Assembly (NCBI RefSeq): GCF_003797825.1
Contig: NZ_RKME01000023.1
Span: 1 to 64,000, forward strand
Reading direction: 5' to 3'
DNA: 64,000 nt
Source: Gordonia sp. OPL2
Lineage (GTDB): Bacteria > Actinomycetota > Actinomycetes > Mycobacteriales > Mycobacteriaceae
Part shown: positions 33,948 to 42,092 of the stretch, in pieces
Layout: every line of letters starts with the position of its first letter
How positions within the stretch are numbered: position 1 is the first letter of the stretch
Position numbers and translations under genes: made by a program
Notes under the pieces: model-generated
Databases searched by the model: none
Told to the model about the DNA's origin: nothing
Seen by the model: the letters and a program-made list of their open reading frames with translations, nothing else

Positions 33948-34692
33948 GCGACGTCGACCGCCACCCGGGACTCGGTTCCATGGCAGGCCAGGGCTGTCGA
34001 CCAGTCGCCGGGGCGCGGCGCGGTGCCTCCCCGGGAATCGCTGACGCGCAGGCACGTTCGTCGGCGGTCGTCTGCGGATAGACCGCGGCGAAGTCGTAGC
34101 GGGTGACGAACCAGTCGCCGAACACGTCCCCGCCGGGTGTGCGGGCGGTCCCCTGGGTGTTGGTCGGCGGAACGATTCCGCCGCGGCGGAAATCGATCTC
34201 GACCGGCCGCGGGTCGTCGACCCGTGACTGCCAGCGGCCGTCGACTTTGATGGATCGATATCCATAGCGGCACAGCACTACTCGTGTCCAGCCGGCGTCG
34301 TCGACCCGGCGGAGTCCGGTGAAGAAGGCGGTGCCGACACCGGGATGCGTGGCGGACTGCTCCGAGGCGTAGGCCTCGATCATCTGTCCGATGTTCGACG
34401 GCGAGGCATCGACGAAACCGCGATAGCCCCAGTCGACCGAACGTCCCGCGTTGGCGAGTTCGAAGGACTCCACGAAGGCGCGGATGAAAGTGCCCTCATC
34501 ACCGGAGGTGTCAAAGACCGGGCTCGGTATCCACCGGAACGTCACGTCGAAGGCGGCGGGGACACGGTCGGTCGGTGCGGGCGACGACGGGGCCGGGGGT
34601 GTGTCCGTGGTGCTCTGACATCCGTTGAGGGCGAGCGCGAAGAGGGCCGCCGCGGCGATCGCGGCGAGTCCGTGGCGACGCCTGTGTCCCAA
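33940..34692 (-). CDS. Secreted lipoprotein of unknown function, possible 3' frameshift
   Basis: A 250-aa lipoprotein. The signal peptide (RRRHGLAAIAAAALFALAL) ends in the lipobox LNGC at about residue 24, followed by a Thr/Pro-rich linker and a globular domain (FDVTFRWIPSPVFDTSGDEG and WTRVVLCRYGYRSIKVDGRW). The start is TTG at 34692 with GAAGGG seven bases before. The last 30 residues (after ACASAIPGE) are Arg/Pro-rich and look out of frame. The neighbouring frame from about 34035 to 33923 reads as a more natural ending (PRPGDWSTALACHG, then ESRVAVDVAAVVPSTL). A one-base shift near the CCCGGGG run is therefore suspected. No known family. Confidence 0.68.
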   Translation of the reverse strand: MGHRRRHGLAAIAAAALFALALNGCQSTTDTPPAPSSPAPTDRVPAAFDVTFRWIPSPVFDTSGDEGTFIRAFVESFELANAGRSVDWGYRGFVDASPSNIGQMIEAYASEQSATHPGVGTAFFTGLRRVDDAGWTRVVLCRYGYRSIKVDGRWQSRVDDPRPVEIDFRRGGIVPPTNTQGTARTPGGDVFGDWFVTRYDFAAVYPQTTADERACASAIPGEAPRRAPATGRQPWPAMEPSPGWRSTSPL

Positions 34693-34839
34693 CGGTGGTC
34701 CCTTCGACGGCCCCCCGGCTGTCGGCTTGACTGCAGGATAGGCGCGGGGAGGACAGGAGCGCTGCCACGCGATGCATCGGATCGGCCTAGAAAAGGCAAC
34801 GAAAACGACACGGTGACCGGAATCCGGCTGGTCAGATAC

Positions 34840-35712
34840 TCACGTTCGGCGGGCGAGAGCGCGAACGCCCTCGAGGTCGACATCGACGACGGCCTGATGC
34901 GGGGACGTCGGGTCATTCTCCACCACGATTCGCACTGAAGTCGCTGAGCGGACGGCGGCCCGTCCGGGCACCCATCGGGCGATATCCGGGTGCAGGGCCA
35001 CTGCCGCTGCGACGAGGTCATGGCACGGAACAGACCATGGTGACGCGCCGTTTCGACAACGGTTCGCGAGTCCATACCGTCGCATCGACGCGTGGCCTCC
35101 GATTCGGGTGCGTGGAAGATCAGCGGCGCCCAGGCGCAGTCGGCGGCTGACGTCCAGCCCTATCCACCACACGGGCAGGTCGGTCGCCGTCGCGATTGCG
35201 GCGGCTGCGGCCGGATCGTGTCGGGTGTTGGTGTCGGAGATGCGGCGGATGAGCGGCGACCGGTCGGTTCCCACGCTCGAGAGGATGACGATTGCTCGCA
35301 GCCGACGCAGCGACCCGGGATCGAGGCGGTAAGCACCAACGAGATTGGTGAGCGGACCGATGCACAGAAGGATGCCGCCCGGATGCGTGGACGCGTACTC
35401 GGAGATCGCTTGTGGTGCATCGCCTGTGAGTGGCACACGCGTGAGTCGCTCAGATGCGGTGAGGATGTCGCCGACGCCGTCGTGCCCGTGCGCCCACTCG
35501 GGATGCCATGTGCGCGGAGGTGTTCGGGCGCCGCAGACCACGGGAATCCCAGGTGCCACGAGCGTGACATTGCGCGCCGCCGCCATCGCGGACACGTTGC
35601 CCCACACGGTCGTCACGCCCGCGAGACGCCCCGTCGCGTGAAGCGTCGTCAGCGCCACCAGATCGTCGAGACCCCCGTCGGTGTCGACGAAGACCGGCGG
35701 CGTGTCATCCAC
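34840..35712 (-). CDS. Inosine/uridine-preferring nucleoside hydrolase family protein
   Basis: A 290-aa protein of the nucleoside hydrolase family. The calcium-binding signature is at the N terminus as DTDGGLDD at residues 10-17; the common form has Pro in place of the first Gly. GNVSAMAAARNV near 39-50 and the sugar-binding LCIGPLTNLVGAY near 117 are also typical. It would cleave the N-glycosidic bond of ribonucleosides for base salvage. The usual active-site His region near residue 240 is read as SPWSVPCHDLVAAA, where the normal pattern is H-AV/ D, so the activity could be altered. GTG start. The 147 bases to the lipoprotein gene hold nothing I can name. Confidence 0.8.
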   Translation of the reverse strand: MDDTPPVFVDTDGGLDDLVALTTLHATGRLAGVTTVWGNVSAMAAARNVTLVAPGIPVVCGARTPPRTWHPEWAHGHDGVGDILTASERLTRVPLTGDAPQAISEYASTHPGGILLCIGPLTNLVGAYRLDPGSLRRLRAIVILSSVGTDRSPLIRRISDTNTRHDPAAAAAIATATDLPVWWIGLDVSRRLRLGAADLPRTRIGGHASMRRYGLANRCRNGASPWSVPCHDLVAAAVALHPDIARWVPGRAAVRSATSVRIVVENDPTSPHQAVVDVDLEGVRALARRT

Positions 35713-35761
35713 GGTTGAATCCCACGACGCGACAGGCTGTCTGGTCGACGTCGCGACGACG

Positions 35762-36181
35762 TCAGGCGCGCTCGAGAACGACCACGGGGATGCTGCGGGA
35801 TGTCTTCTTCTGATACTCGTCGTAATCCGGCCACACCTCGGTCATGGTCGACCACATCGCCGGCTTCTCGTCGTCGGAGGCGACGCGGGCGCGGACCGGG
35901 AACCGATCGCCCTTGATCTGTATCTCCGCATTCGGGTCGGCCTCGAGGTTCCGGAACCATGCGGGAGGGGCGTCCGTGCCGCCCTTGGAGGCGACTACGA
36001 GGTACGTGTCGTCGTCCCAGGGGCGGAAGATGAGCGCGTGGCGCCGCTGCGAGCCCGACTTGTTGCCGGTCGTGAACAGGATCAGGATCTCGGTCCCGTT
36101 CCAGTGGTAACCCTCCTCGCCATCGGTCTCGAGGTAGCGCTCGACATGCGGGTCTCCGTGCAACTCATCGACTGAAGCCAT
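35762..36181 (-). CDS. F420-dependent Ddn-like oxidoreductase
   Basis: A 139-aa split-barrel protein of the deazaflavin (F420)-dependent nitroreductase family, as Ddn and its relatives in mycobacteria. Typical features are ILILFTTGNKSGSQRRHAL, read as the strand and phosphate loop near 33-50, and YLVVASKGGTDAPPAWFRNL split over 60-79. The tail ends with SRSIPVVVLER. These enzymes use reduced F420 for hydride transfer to quinones or nitro compounds. This supports an F420-producing actinobacterium. ATG start at 36181, and 49 bases before the nucleoside hydrolase start. Confidence 0.85.
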   Translation of the reverse strand: MASVDELHGDPHVERYLETDGEEGYHWNGTEILILFTTGNKSGSQRRHALIFRPWDDDTYLVVASKGGTDAPPAWFRNLEADPNAEIQIKGDRFPVRARVASDDEKPAMWSTMTEVWPDYDEYQKKTSRSIPVVVLERA

Positions 36182-36627
36182 GGTTCCACGATGCCAAATC
36201 AGCGTGGGTAATACCGACGGTGATCATTCTGTGATTGTTGGGACGCGAGTCAAGTAACCGAACGGTTCAATCGTGTGAGACGCGTCACGGCGGACCTTCG
36301 TCGTAAAAGGGCAGTTCAGAGCGATTTTTTCGAACCAGAGGTTCGGTGAAATCGAGCTGTGAGCGGGCTGTGCGCGATGTCCGTATTGGACTTTTCTCAG
36401 GAATGTATATCAATCTGTTATCTGGCACCGGGTGCAGATGCGGTTCGCGCAGACCGATACGGCCCGGGTTCGCCTTGCGCAGGGACGTGAGCGTCCTCTT
36501 CACAAGTTCATCTGTCAGCACGTCCATCCACAGCGATGACACCACGGTACCGGGAGCGCTGCGCGCCTCGGCGGGTGTCTGCTGTCGGCCGCCAGTCCGG
36601 CCGCTCACAAGTATCAGGAACACCGTC
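36182..36627. other. 446-bp gene-free leader upstream of the transglycosylase gene
   Basis: No gene is supported here. The region is less GC-rich than its surroundings and contains two inverted repeats: AACCG-AA-CGGTT at 36256-36267 and CGAACC-AGA-GGTTCG at 36331-36345, the second just after six T. Open frames of 114 residues on the minus strand and an upstream extension of the next gene lack protein-like composition. A long 5' leader before a cell-wall lytic gene suggests regulation; I looked for the core words of the c-di-AMP (ydaO) riboswitch and did not find them. Confidence 0.5.
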
Positions 36628-37263
36628 ATGTCTGTTGTCTCGAAGCCGCTCCGCCGTGCCCGGACCCTGTCCAGATCTCGAAGCTTCTACGCTGCCGGCG
36701 CAGCGACACTGTCGATCGCCGCGGCGGTCACCGCCGCGTCGGCCGGTGTGACCGAGCCCGCGCACGCCGAGCGACCGGTTACCTCCGCCCACACGGAGAA
36801 TGCGGACAACCCCGCCGCGGACAGTGCCAACCCCGCCGCGTTCGCCTCGGCGAGCCCCAAGCCGACTCCGGCGCCGGCTCCCGTGAAGGTGCAGCAGGTC
36901 GCCAAGCCCGCCATTCCGGCTCCGCCGCCCGTACCGGTGTACCCGGACAACCTCGACGGCTGGATTCGTGAGTCGCTCGACATCCTGAAGGCCAAGAACA
37001 TCCCGGCGAGCTACGACGGCATCTACCGCAACATCATGCGTGAGTCGACCGGCAACCCGCAGGCCATCAACCTCTATGACTCGAACGCCGCCGCCGGCAT
37101 CCCGTCGAAGGGTCTGCTGCAGGTCATCGACCCGACCTTTGCCGCCTATCACGTCGAGGGCACCAAGTTCGACGTCTGGGACCCGGTCGCGAACATCGTC
37201 GCCGCCTGCAATTACGCGGCGCACACCTACGGCTCGATGGACAACGTCAACTCGGCGTACTGA
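36628..37263 (+). CDS. Secreted lytic transglycosylase (SLT/Rpf-like)
   Basis: A 211-aa secreted protein. An N-terminal basic region and hydrophobic core (FYAAGAATLSIAAAVTAASA) end near EPAHAERP, a signal peptidase site at about residue 47. A Pro/Ala-rich linker is followed by a C-terminal lysozyme-like domain (IYRNIMRESTGNPQAINLYD, GLLQVIDPTF) with the catalytic Glu in RES. It would cut peptidoglycan glycan strands in wall growth or resuscitation. The ATG at 36628 is chosen over longer in-frame starts because it opens directly into a signal peptide. The linker has the Pro-Ala-Pro type common in actinobacterial wall enzymes. Confidence 0.8.
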   Translation: MSVVSKPLRRARTLSRSRSFYAAGAATLSIAAAVTAASAGVTEPAHAERPVTSAHTENADNPAADSANPAAFASASPKPTPAPAPVKVQQVAKPAIPAPPPVPVYPDNLDGWIRESLDILKAKNIPASYDGIYRNIMRESTGNPQAINLYDSNAAAGIPSKGLLQVIDPTFAAYHVEGTKFDVWDPVANIVAACNYAAHTYGSMDNVNSAY

Positions 37264-37324
37264 TCGGCGCCACTCGTCTCACCTGACGAAGTCGTCTGGT
37301 CTGGCCCGTGTGAACCGACTCGGG

Positions 37325-37954
37325 TCACCAATGCCGGTGCGAATGCCCGTCGTCGCTGCCCGTCAGTTCGGCGAGCGCACTGTCCCAGCCACGACGGCGA
37401 TGACGGTCGAGCAGACCGCGCACGCCCATGACGGCGACAGCGCTCACGGCCAGGACCGCCAGGTAGAACGCAGCGGCGGTCATGATCGCGCCCGAGGCGG
37501 CATCAGCCGGGGTGAGCGGCTTGCGCGTGGTCTGGCCCTGCTCATCGACCCACATGGTGAACTGATCGCCGGCGTTCAGCGCGGTGTCGTCGACGTTGAC
37601 CGTGCCGCGGTGGGGGACCGCATTGTAGGACCACCGGGCGGTGACGAGCGCACCGTTCTGACCTTCGGAGAAGATGACGCTGGCATCGTCGACGGCGGTC
37701 GCCTCGACCGCGTGGATGGTGCGGGCCTGCTCGGCGATCGCGGCGGACCGCGCCTTGTGCACGCCGCCCTCGACGGAGACCGCGAGCGGAATCGCCAGCA
37801 CCGCGAGCAGCGCGGCCAGACAGAAGGCCAGCGCCTCCACGCGGTCGCTACGACGGACCACGGGATTGCGGCTGAACAGCTTCGTGATCGGCCAGCGCCG
37901 TGGGCTCAGCACGGATGACCTCGTCACCCGGTCCGGATTGGTTGCACGACGCAC
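37325..37954 (-). CDS. Rv1733c-like transmembrane protein
   Basis: A 209-aa protein with two membrane segments, near residues 40-62 (ALAFCLAALLAVLAIPLAV) and 155-178 (MTAAAFYLAVLAVSAVAVMGV). Between them is an extracytoplasmic domain with SAAIAEQARTIHAVEATA and FTMWVDEQGQTTRKP. This layout and the WVD--G--T-PP-like motif match the Rv1733c family of Mycobacterium tuberculosis, a dormancy-regulon antigen of unknown function. Starts at GTG 37954. It is encoded convergently with the transglycosylase gene. Confidence 0.75.
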   Translation of the reverse strand: MRRATNPDRVTRSSVLSPRRWPITKLFSRNPVVRRSDRVEALAFCLAALLAVLAIPLAVSVEGGVHKARSAAIAEQARTIHAVEATAVDDASVIFSEGQNGALVTARWSYNAVPHRGTVNVDDTALNAGDQFTMWVDEQGQTTRKPLTPADAASGAIMTAAAFYLAVLAVSAVAVMGVRGLLDRHRRRGWDSALAELTGSDDGHSHRHW

Positions 37955-38016
37955 CTATCCATGGTGCACCCGCACCTTCCCGCCTGGCCAGTCCCCGTTC
38001 GGGCCAGGGACGAATC

Positions 38017-40173
38017 TCACACCTCGTCGGACAGCACGACCAGCTCTCGTGTCGTCCTGGTCATCGCCACATAGCGGTCCACCGCGCCCTCGATCCCCGC
38101 ACCGAACGTGTCGGGTTCGACAAGGACGACGAGGTCGAACTCGAGTCCCTTGGCATGCGCCGGTGACAACGAGCGGACCCGTGGACGCTCGACGAAGGAC
38201 GGATCGCCGATCACGCAGGCCGTGCCCTCGGCGTTCTCCGAGAGCCAGCGCTCGACGATGGCATCGCGTTCCGCGGAACGTTCATGGCGCACCGGCAGGC
38301 CGCTGGTCCGGATGGAGGTGGGGACGTTCGCATCGGGCAGAACCGCCTGGATGGTGGGCGCCGCCACGGCCATCACCTCCTCGGGGGTCCGGTAGTTCAC
38401 CGTCAACGACGCCGTCGTCACCTGCTTGACGCCTACTCGCGACAATCGCTCCGGCCACGTCTCGGTGAAGCCGCGGCGGGCCTGAGCGCGGTCGCCGACG
38501 ATGGTGAAGCTGCGTGACGGGCACCGGGACAGCAACATCTGCCAGTCGGCATCGGTCAGTTCCTGTGCCTCGTCGACGATGATGTGGGCAAAGGGGCCGG
38601 CCAATGCATCGGGCTCCTCGGCCGGCGACGCCGTCTGGTCGACGAGACTGTCGCGCAGATCCTGCCCGCGCAACATCGACATCACCCCCTCGCCGTCGTC
38701 GTGGACGGTGGAGTCCAGCAGGTCACCGACGACATCATCCATCCGTGCACGCTCCGCGGACAGCGTCGCCGCACGGTGACGACGGCGACGTGACGCATCC
38801 GGATCGCCGATGCGCCGGCGCGCGGCGTCGAGCAGCGGCAGGTCGGACTCGGTCCAGGCATACGGCTGTCGACGCTGCAGTGCGCGTACCTCGTCGGCAC
38901 CCAAGGCGGGGGCACACTTCCGTAGGAATGCGGGCACCGACCAGAGATCCGCGACGATGTCGCTGGGTTCCAGCAGCGGCCAGGCGCGGGTGACGACACG
39001 GACCAGATCTTGGTTCTGCGCCAACGCGCGTCGTACCTCGGCCGGCCGGGCCTCGCCGTCCAGCTTGTCCGCCACGTTCGTGACCAGCGCTTCCCACACC
39101 ACGTCACGGCCGTCGTTGTGTGGCGTCCCGGCCTCGGGCGCATCGAAGGCCTCGGCCCAGTCGGCGGGGCGCAGCGTCACATCGGCCCACGGGGTCTCCA
39201 CGACGAAGGGTTTCCTCGGCGGCTCCTCGTAGAACGCGACGGCCGGTTCGATGGCTTCGACCATGGTCGCCGACGACTTCAGTCGTGCGATCGCGTCGTC
39301 GGATTCGGTTGTCGCGGTGGCCCCTTCGGGAAGAAGGTCGCGCAGCGTGCACGTTCGGACGCCCTCCTCGCCCAGACTGGGCAGCACGTCGGCGACGTAC
39401 CCCAGGTAGGGCTCGTGAGGCCCGACGACGAGCACCCCGCCGCGGTTGCCCGCCAGCCGCGGATCGGCGTAGAGAAGATACGCCGCTCGGTGCAACGCAA
39501 CGACCGTCTTGCCGGTCCCCGGGCCGCCGTCGACGACGAGGGCGCCCCGCGAGCCGGCACGAATGATCGCGTCCTGATCGGCGGCGATGGTGCCCAGGAC
39601 ATCACGCATCCGCGGCGATCGCCCGGCGGACAGACCGGCGATGAACGCCGAGTCGTCGTCGAGGGCGAGGTCGGCGGTATCGGTGCCCGGTGTGAGCGCC
39701 TCGTCCCAGTAATCGGTGATCCGTCCATACGACCACCGGTAGCGCCGTCGACTCGTCACCCCCATCGGATCGGCATGCGTCGCGGCGAAGAAGGGTTCGG
39801 CTGCCGGGGTGCGCCAGTCGATGAGCAGTTGTCGCCCGTCCCGATCCGTCAGGCCGACCCGGCCGATGTAGACGGGCCCGGTTCCGTCTGTGGGGACGAA
39901 TCGTCCGAGACACAGATCAACGCTGAACCGCCGCAGTGTCCGCAGTCGGTCGTTGGTCTGATGGATCTCCAGATCGCGCTCGACCGCCTCCTTCCCATGG
40001 CCACCCCGCGACTTCTGCAGGTTCTCGAGCCGAGCGGTCAGATCGGCGATCGACGTCTGCAGGGATAGTGCGATGGCGGCGAAGTGGTCATCGTCGGCGG
40101 AGATGAGATGTGGGTCGGCTTTCGACGACCGGTTGTCGGTGAGGTGAAAGGCACTCCAGGTGCGCTGGTCCAT
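38017..40173 (-). CDS. helR: HelR-type RNA polymerase recycling ATPase
   Basis: A 718-aa UvrD/Rep-like superfamily 1 ATPase. Residues 30-100 form an N-terminal coiled coil that in this family reaches into the polymerase secondary channel. Walker A GGPGTGKT is at 216-223, motif II is IIVDEAQELTDADW, motif III is FTIVGDRAQARRG, and motif VI is YVAMTRTTRELVVL. HelD/HelR proteins pull stalled RNA polymerase off DNA. The HelR branch also displaces rifamycins and gives tolerance. The upstream rifamycin-associated element supports the HelR assignment. The frame is open far upstream, but the ATG at 40173, with GGAG at about nine bases, starts the conserved protein and gives the normal length. Confidence 0.88.
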   Translation of the reverse strand: MDQRTWSAFHLTDNRSSKADPHLISADDDHFAAIALSLQTSIADLTARLENLQKSRGGHGKEAVERDLEIHQTNDRLRTLRRFSVDLCLGRFVPTDGTGPVYIGRVGLTDRDGRQLLIDWRTPAAEPFFAATHADPMGVTSRRRYRWSYGRITDYWDEALTPGTDTADLALDDDSAFIAGLSAGRSPRMRDVLGTIAADQDAIIRAGSRGALVVDGGPGTGKTVVALHRAAYLLYADPRLAGNRGGVLVVGPHEPYLGYVADVLPSLGEEGVRTCTLRDLLPEGATATTESDDAIARLKSSATMVEAIEPAVAFYEEPPRKPFVVETPWADVTLRPADWAEAFDAPEAGTPHNDGRDVVWEALVTNVADKLDGEARPAEVRRALAQNQDLVRVVTRAWPLLEPSDIVADLWSVPAFLRKCAPALGADEVRALQRRQPYAWTESDLPLLDAARRRIGDPDASRRRRHRAATLSAERARMDDVVGDLLDSTVHDDGEGVMSMLRGQDLRDSLVDQTASPAEEPDALAGPFAHIIVDEAQELTDADWQMLLSRCPSRSFTIVGDRAQARRGFTETWPERLSRVGVKQVTTASLTVNYRTPEEVMAVAAPTIQAVLPDANVPTSIRTSGLPVRHERSAERDAIVERWLSENAEGTACVIGDPSFVERPRVRSLSPAHAKGLEFDLVVLVEPDTFGAGIEGAVDRYVAMTRTTRELVVLSDEV

Positions 40174-40325
40174 GCAGGCGGCTCCGTGGGTGGTGGACGA
40201 CATGGAGGAGGAAAGGGGTGTGCGCGTTGAGATCTCAGAACTCCGATCCGGTGGGGTGAACTCATCGTGCGAGTGCGCCGGTGGGTCGCGTCGGTGCGAT
40301 GAGGTGACCATTGTGCAGGCGAACC

Positions 40326-40346
40326 GGGGCCTTGCGGCAAGGCCCC
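40326..40346 (-). promoter_or_regulatory. Rifamycin-associated element (RAE)
   Basis: A perfect inverted repeat of arms GGGGCCTTGC and GCAAGGCCCC around one G. It matches the published 19-bp RAE consensus of actinobacteria (GGGGCTTGCGGCAAGGCCC) at all but one position in the best register. It lies 153 bases upstream of the helR start. A CACAAT hexamer at 40315-40310 on the minus strand would place the -35 region inside the element, so the element probably overlaps the promoter and gives rifamycin-responsive control. Confidence 0.85.
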
Positions 40347-40595
40347 CACCTCGGGATATCCTGAAAAGGGAAACGGGGACGTCGTCGTGCTCGACGTCGG
40401 GTCTGCCCTTCGCGAACCGGATGTCGCGGGCACTCGTGACCCCGACAAGCCCAGAAATACACCCTCGAGCCGCCCCGTTCACGACACGCCGGTGACGCGC
40501 CGTCGAGCAGCGTGGTTCTCTGGGCACTCTCCACACTGTTGCGCACTCGGTTCTGGTCAGCGAGAAGAGACGGTGCCATCGGTCCGTCTCACTCT

Positions 40596-40614
40596 CGATA
40601 CCGGATCGGTATCG
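40596..40614. promoter_or_regulatory. 19-bp palindrome upstream of the 51-aa membrane protein gene
   Basis: CGATACCG-GAT-CGGTATCG is a perfect 8+3+8 inverted repeat, 91 bases before the start at 40705. The form suits a TetR- or MerR-type operator. No candidate regulator gene is adjacent. Confidence 0.5.
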
Positions 40615-40704
40615 TTCGAAAGCCACATGCGACCCTGCGGTCGGCGTACGGTGAAAATACTTGCAGCAGCGCGAGTCTGGCAGTCCGATCACGGAAGGCT
40701 CATC

Positions 40705-40860
40705 ATGATCATTCTCGGCATCGTCTTGCTCGTGTTGGGATTCATCTTCAGCGTCCCGATCTTGTGGACCATCGGCATCATCTTGGTCGTCGTCGGCGCA
40801 ATCCTGGCGATTCTCGGCGCAACCGGTCGCGCCGTCGGCGGTCGCGCGCACTATTACTGA
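40705..40860 (+). CDS. Small hydrophobic DUF6131-type membrane protein
   Basis: A 51-aa protein, nearly all membrane-spanning: IILGIVLLVLGFIFSV and WTIGIILVVVGAILAILGA, closed by GRAVGGRAHYY. This composition and the terminal Gly-Arg-Tyr tail are those of the small DUF6131 proteins found across actinobacteria. Function unknown; some are stress-induced. GGAAGG at 40693 gives good spacing to the ATG at 40705. A longer in-frame start at 40387 has a non-protein-like N terminus and is rejected. Confidence 0.75.
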   Translation: MIILGIVLLVLGFIFSVPILWTIGIILVVVGAILAILGATGRAVGGRAHYY

Positions 40861-40878
40861 TGCGGGCGGTTGCTGTGT

Positions 40879-40910
40879 GACCCCTCGTGACGCTTCGCTC
40901 CTCAGGGGTC
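40879..40910. terminator. Hairpin between the 51-aa gene and crtE
   Basis: GACCCCT and AGGGGTC form a 7-bp stem with an 18-base loop, beginning 19 bases after the stop of the small membrane protein gene. Likely a weak terminator that separates it from the carotenoid operon. No T-tract. Confidence 0.35.
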
Positions 40911-40982
40911 GGGGACGCGGGGCTTCGTCGCAGGATCGGCTGAGCACCCATCCACGCCGTCGACGGCTCCGAAACACTTCCC

Positions 40983-42092
40983 GTGCCACCCTCGGAAGCC
41001 ACGCACACGAGTCACGCCCGCCCTCACCGTGAACGCAGCGCGAACGACGTCGCGCTCGTCGAGGATGCGGTGCGCGTGCATGTCGCCGGGCACAGCCGGA
41101 TCCTGCGGGAAGTCGACGCCGACCTGACGCCGGTCACCGAACTTCTCGGCGAGATGGCACGGGGAGGCAAGCGTATTCGTGCGGCCTTCTGCACGGCCGG
41201 GGCGCGCGGCGCGTCAGGCGGCGAGCTGCCACCGGGGTCGATCGAGGCGGCAGCCGCCCTCGAGATGTTCCACCTCGCCGCCCTCATCCACGATGACGTG
41301 ATGGATCACAGTGATCGTCGGCGTGGCCGCCCCACCGCGCATCGCCACTTCGCCGGTCACCACCGTGGTCTGCGATGGGAGGGCGACCCCGACGTGTACG
41401 GGGAGGCAGTCGCGATCCTCGCCGGCGACCTGTGCCTGACCTGGTCCGACGATCTCATCGACCGCGCGTTCGCCGACCGCGACCTCGCCACACGACTCGA
41501 CGGGCGTGCCGTGTGGAGCCAGATGCGGGACGAGACGATCGCGGGGCAGTACCTCGACATCCTCGGACAGGTGCAGCAGACGTTGTCGGCGCGCCGGGCA
41601 GGTCAGGTCATGCGTTTCAAGAGCGCGCGATACACGGTCGGGCATCCGCTCCGCCTCGGTGGCGTGCTCGGCGGGGGCTCCGACGAACTCCTCCGCGCCT
41701 ACGACCGCATCGGCCTGACCGCGGGTGAAGCGTTCCAACTGCGTGACGACCTCCTCGGCGTGTTCGGGGACCCGGATACGACCGGGAAGCCGGTCGTCGA
41801 CGACATCCGTGAAGGCAAACGCACGCTCTTGGTCACCACGGCCGCGGAACGCGCCACGACGGTGCAACGCGGCGTCCTCGAGCGGCACCTCGGCGATCCC
41901 GGCCTCACCGACGACGGACTGATCGCCGTGTGCGATGTCCTGCGTGACACCGGTGCCGCCGACGAGGTCGAGCGGCGGATCGCGCGCCTCACGGCCGAGG
42001 CACTCGACATCGTCGACGACCTCGACGTCGACGACACGACCCGATCGGGTATCCGCGATCTGGTCGAGCGCTGCTCATGGCGGCGCCGGTGA
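40983..42092 (+). CDS. crtE: Geranylgeranyl diphosphate synthase
   Basis: A 369-aa trans-prenyltransferase. The first Asp-rich motif is DDVMD at 104-108 followed by RRRGRPTAH, the second is in FQLRDDLLGVFGD, and GGKRIRAAF near 61-69 binds the diphosphate. It condenses isopentenyl diphosphate with allylic diphosphates to GGPP, the C20 precursor of phytoene. The residues two positions before DDVMD are small (Ile-His), consistent with a C20 or longer product. GTG start; no clear ribosome site, so the message may be leaderless. First gene of the carotenoid operon, overlapping the next by 16 bases. Confidence 0.87.
   Translation: MPPSEATHTSHARPHRERSANDVALVEDAVRVHVAGHSRILREVDADLTPVTELLGEMARGGKRIRAAFCTAGARGASGGELPPGSIEAAAALEMFHLAALIHDDVMDHSDRRRGRPTAHRHFAGHHRGLRWEGDPDVYGEAVAILAGDLCLTWSDDLIDRAFADRDLATRLDGRAVWSQMRDETIAGQYLDILGQVQQTLSARRAGQVMRFKSARYTVGHPLRLGGVLGGGSDELLRAYDRIGLTAGEAFQLRDDLLGVFGDPDTTGKPVVDDIREGKRTLLVTTAAERATTVQRGVLERHLGDPGLTDDGLIAVCDVLRDTGAADEVERRIARLTAEALDIVDDLDVDDTTRSGIRDLVERCSWRRR

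Larger units (their letters stand above)
40174..40704. other. 531-bp divergent regulatory region between helR and the 51-aa gene
   Basis: No gene is supported here; several open frames of about 105-130 residues on both strands are Arg/Ser-rich shadows. The helR side holds a rifamycin-associated element with a CACAAT -10-like box (minus strand, 40310-40315). The other side holds a 19-bp palindrome at 40596-40614. The middle part (about 40360-40580) contains nothing I can name. Confidence 0.6.

Noticed and set aside
36182..36627. ydaO (c-di-AMP) riboswitch before the transglycosylase gene
   Set aside because: The characteristic GGTGAAT and CCGAACC-CAGCTAACC-like words are absent, so I could not support it.
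36285..36629. A 114-residue minus-strand frame upstream of the transglycosylase gene
   Set aside because: No domain, no ribosome site, and it covers the inverted repeats of the leader.
40160..40495. A 111-residue frame over the RAE region on the plus strand
   Set aside because: Ser/Arg/Pro-rich composition, no ribosome site, and it overlaps both the helR start and its promoter.
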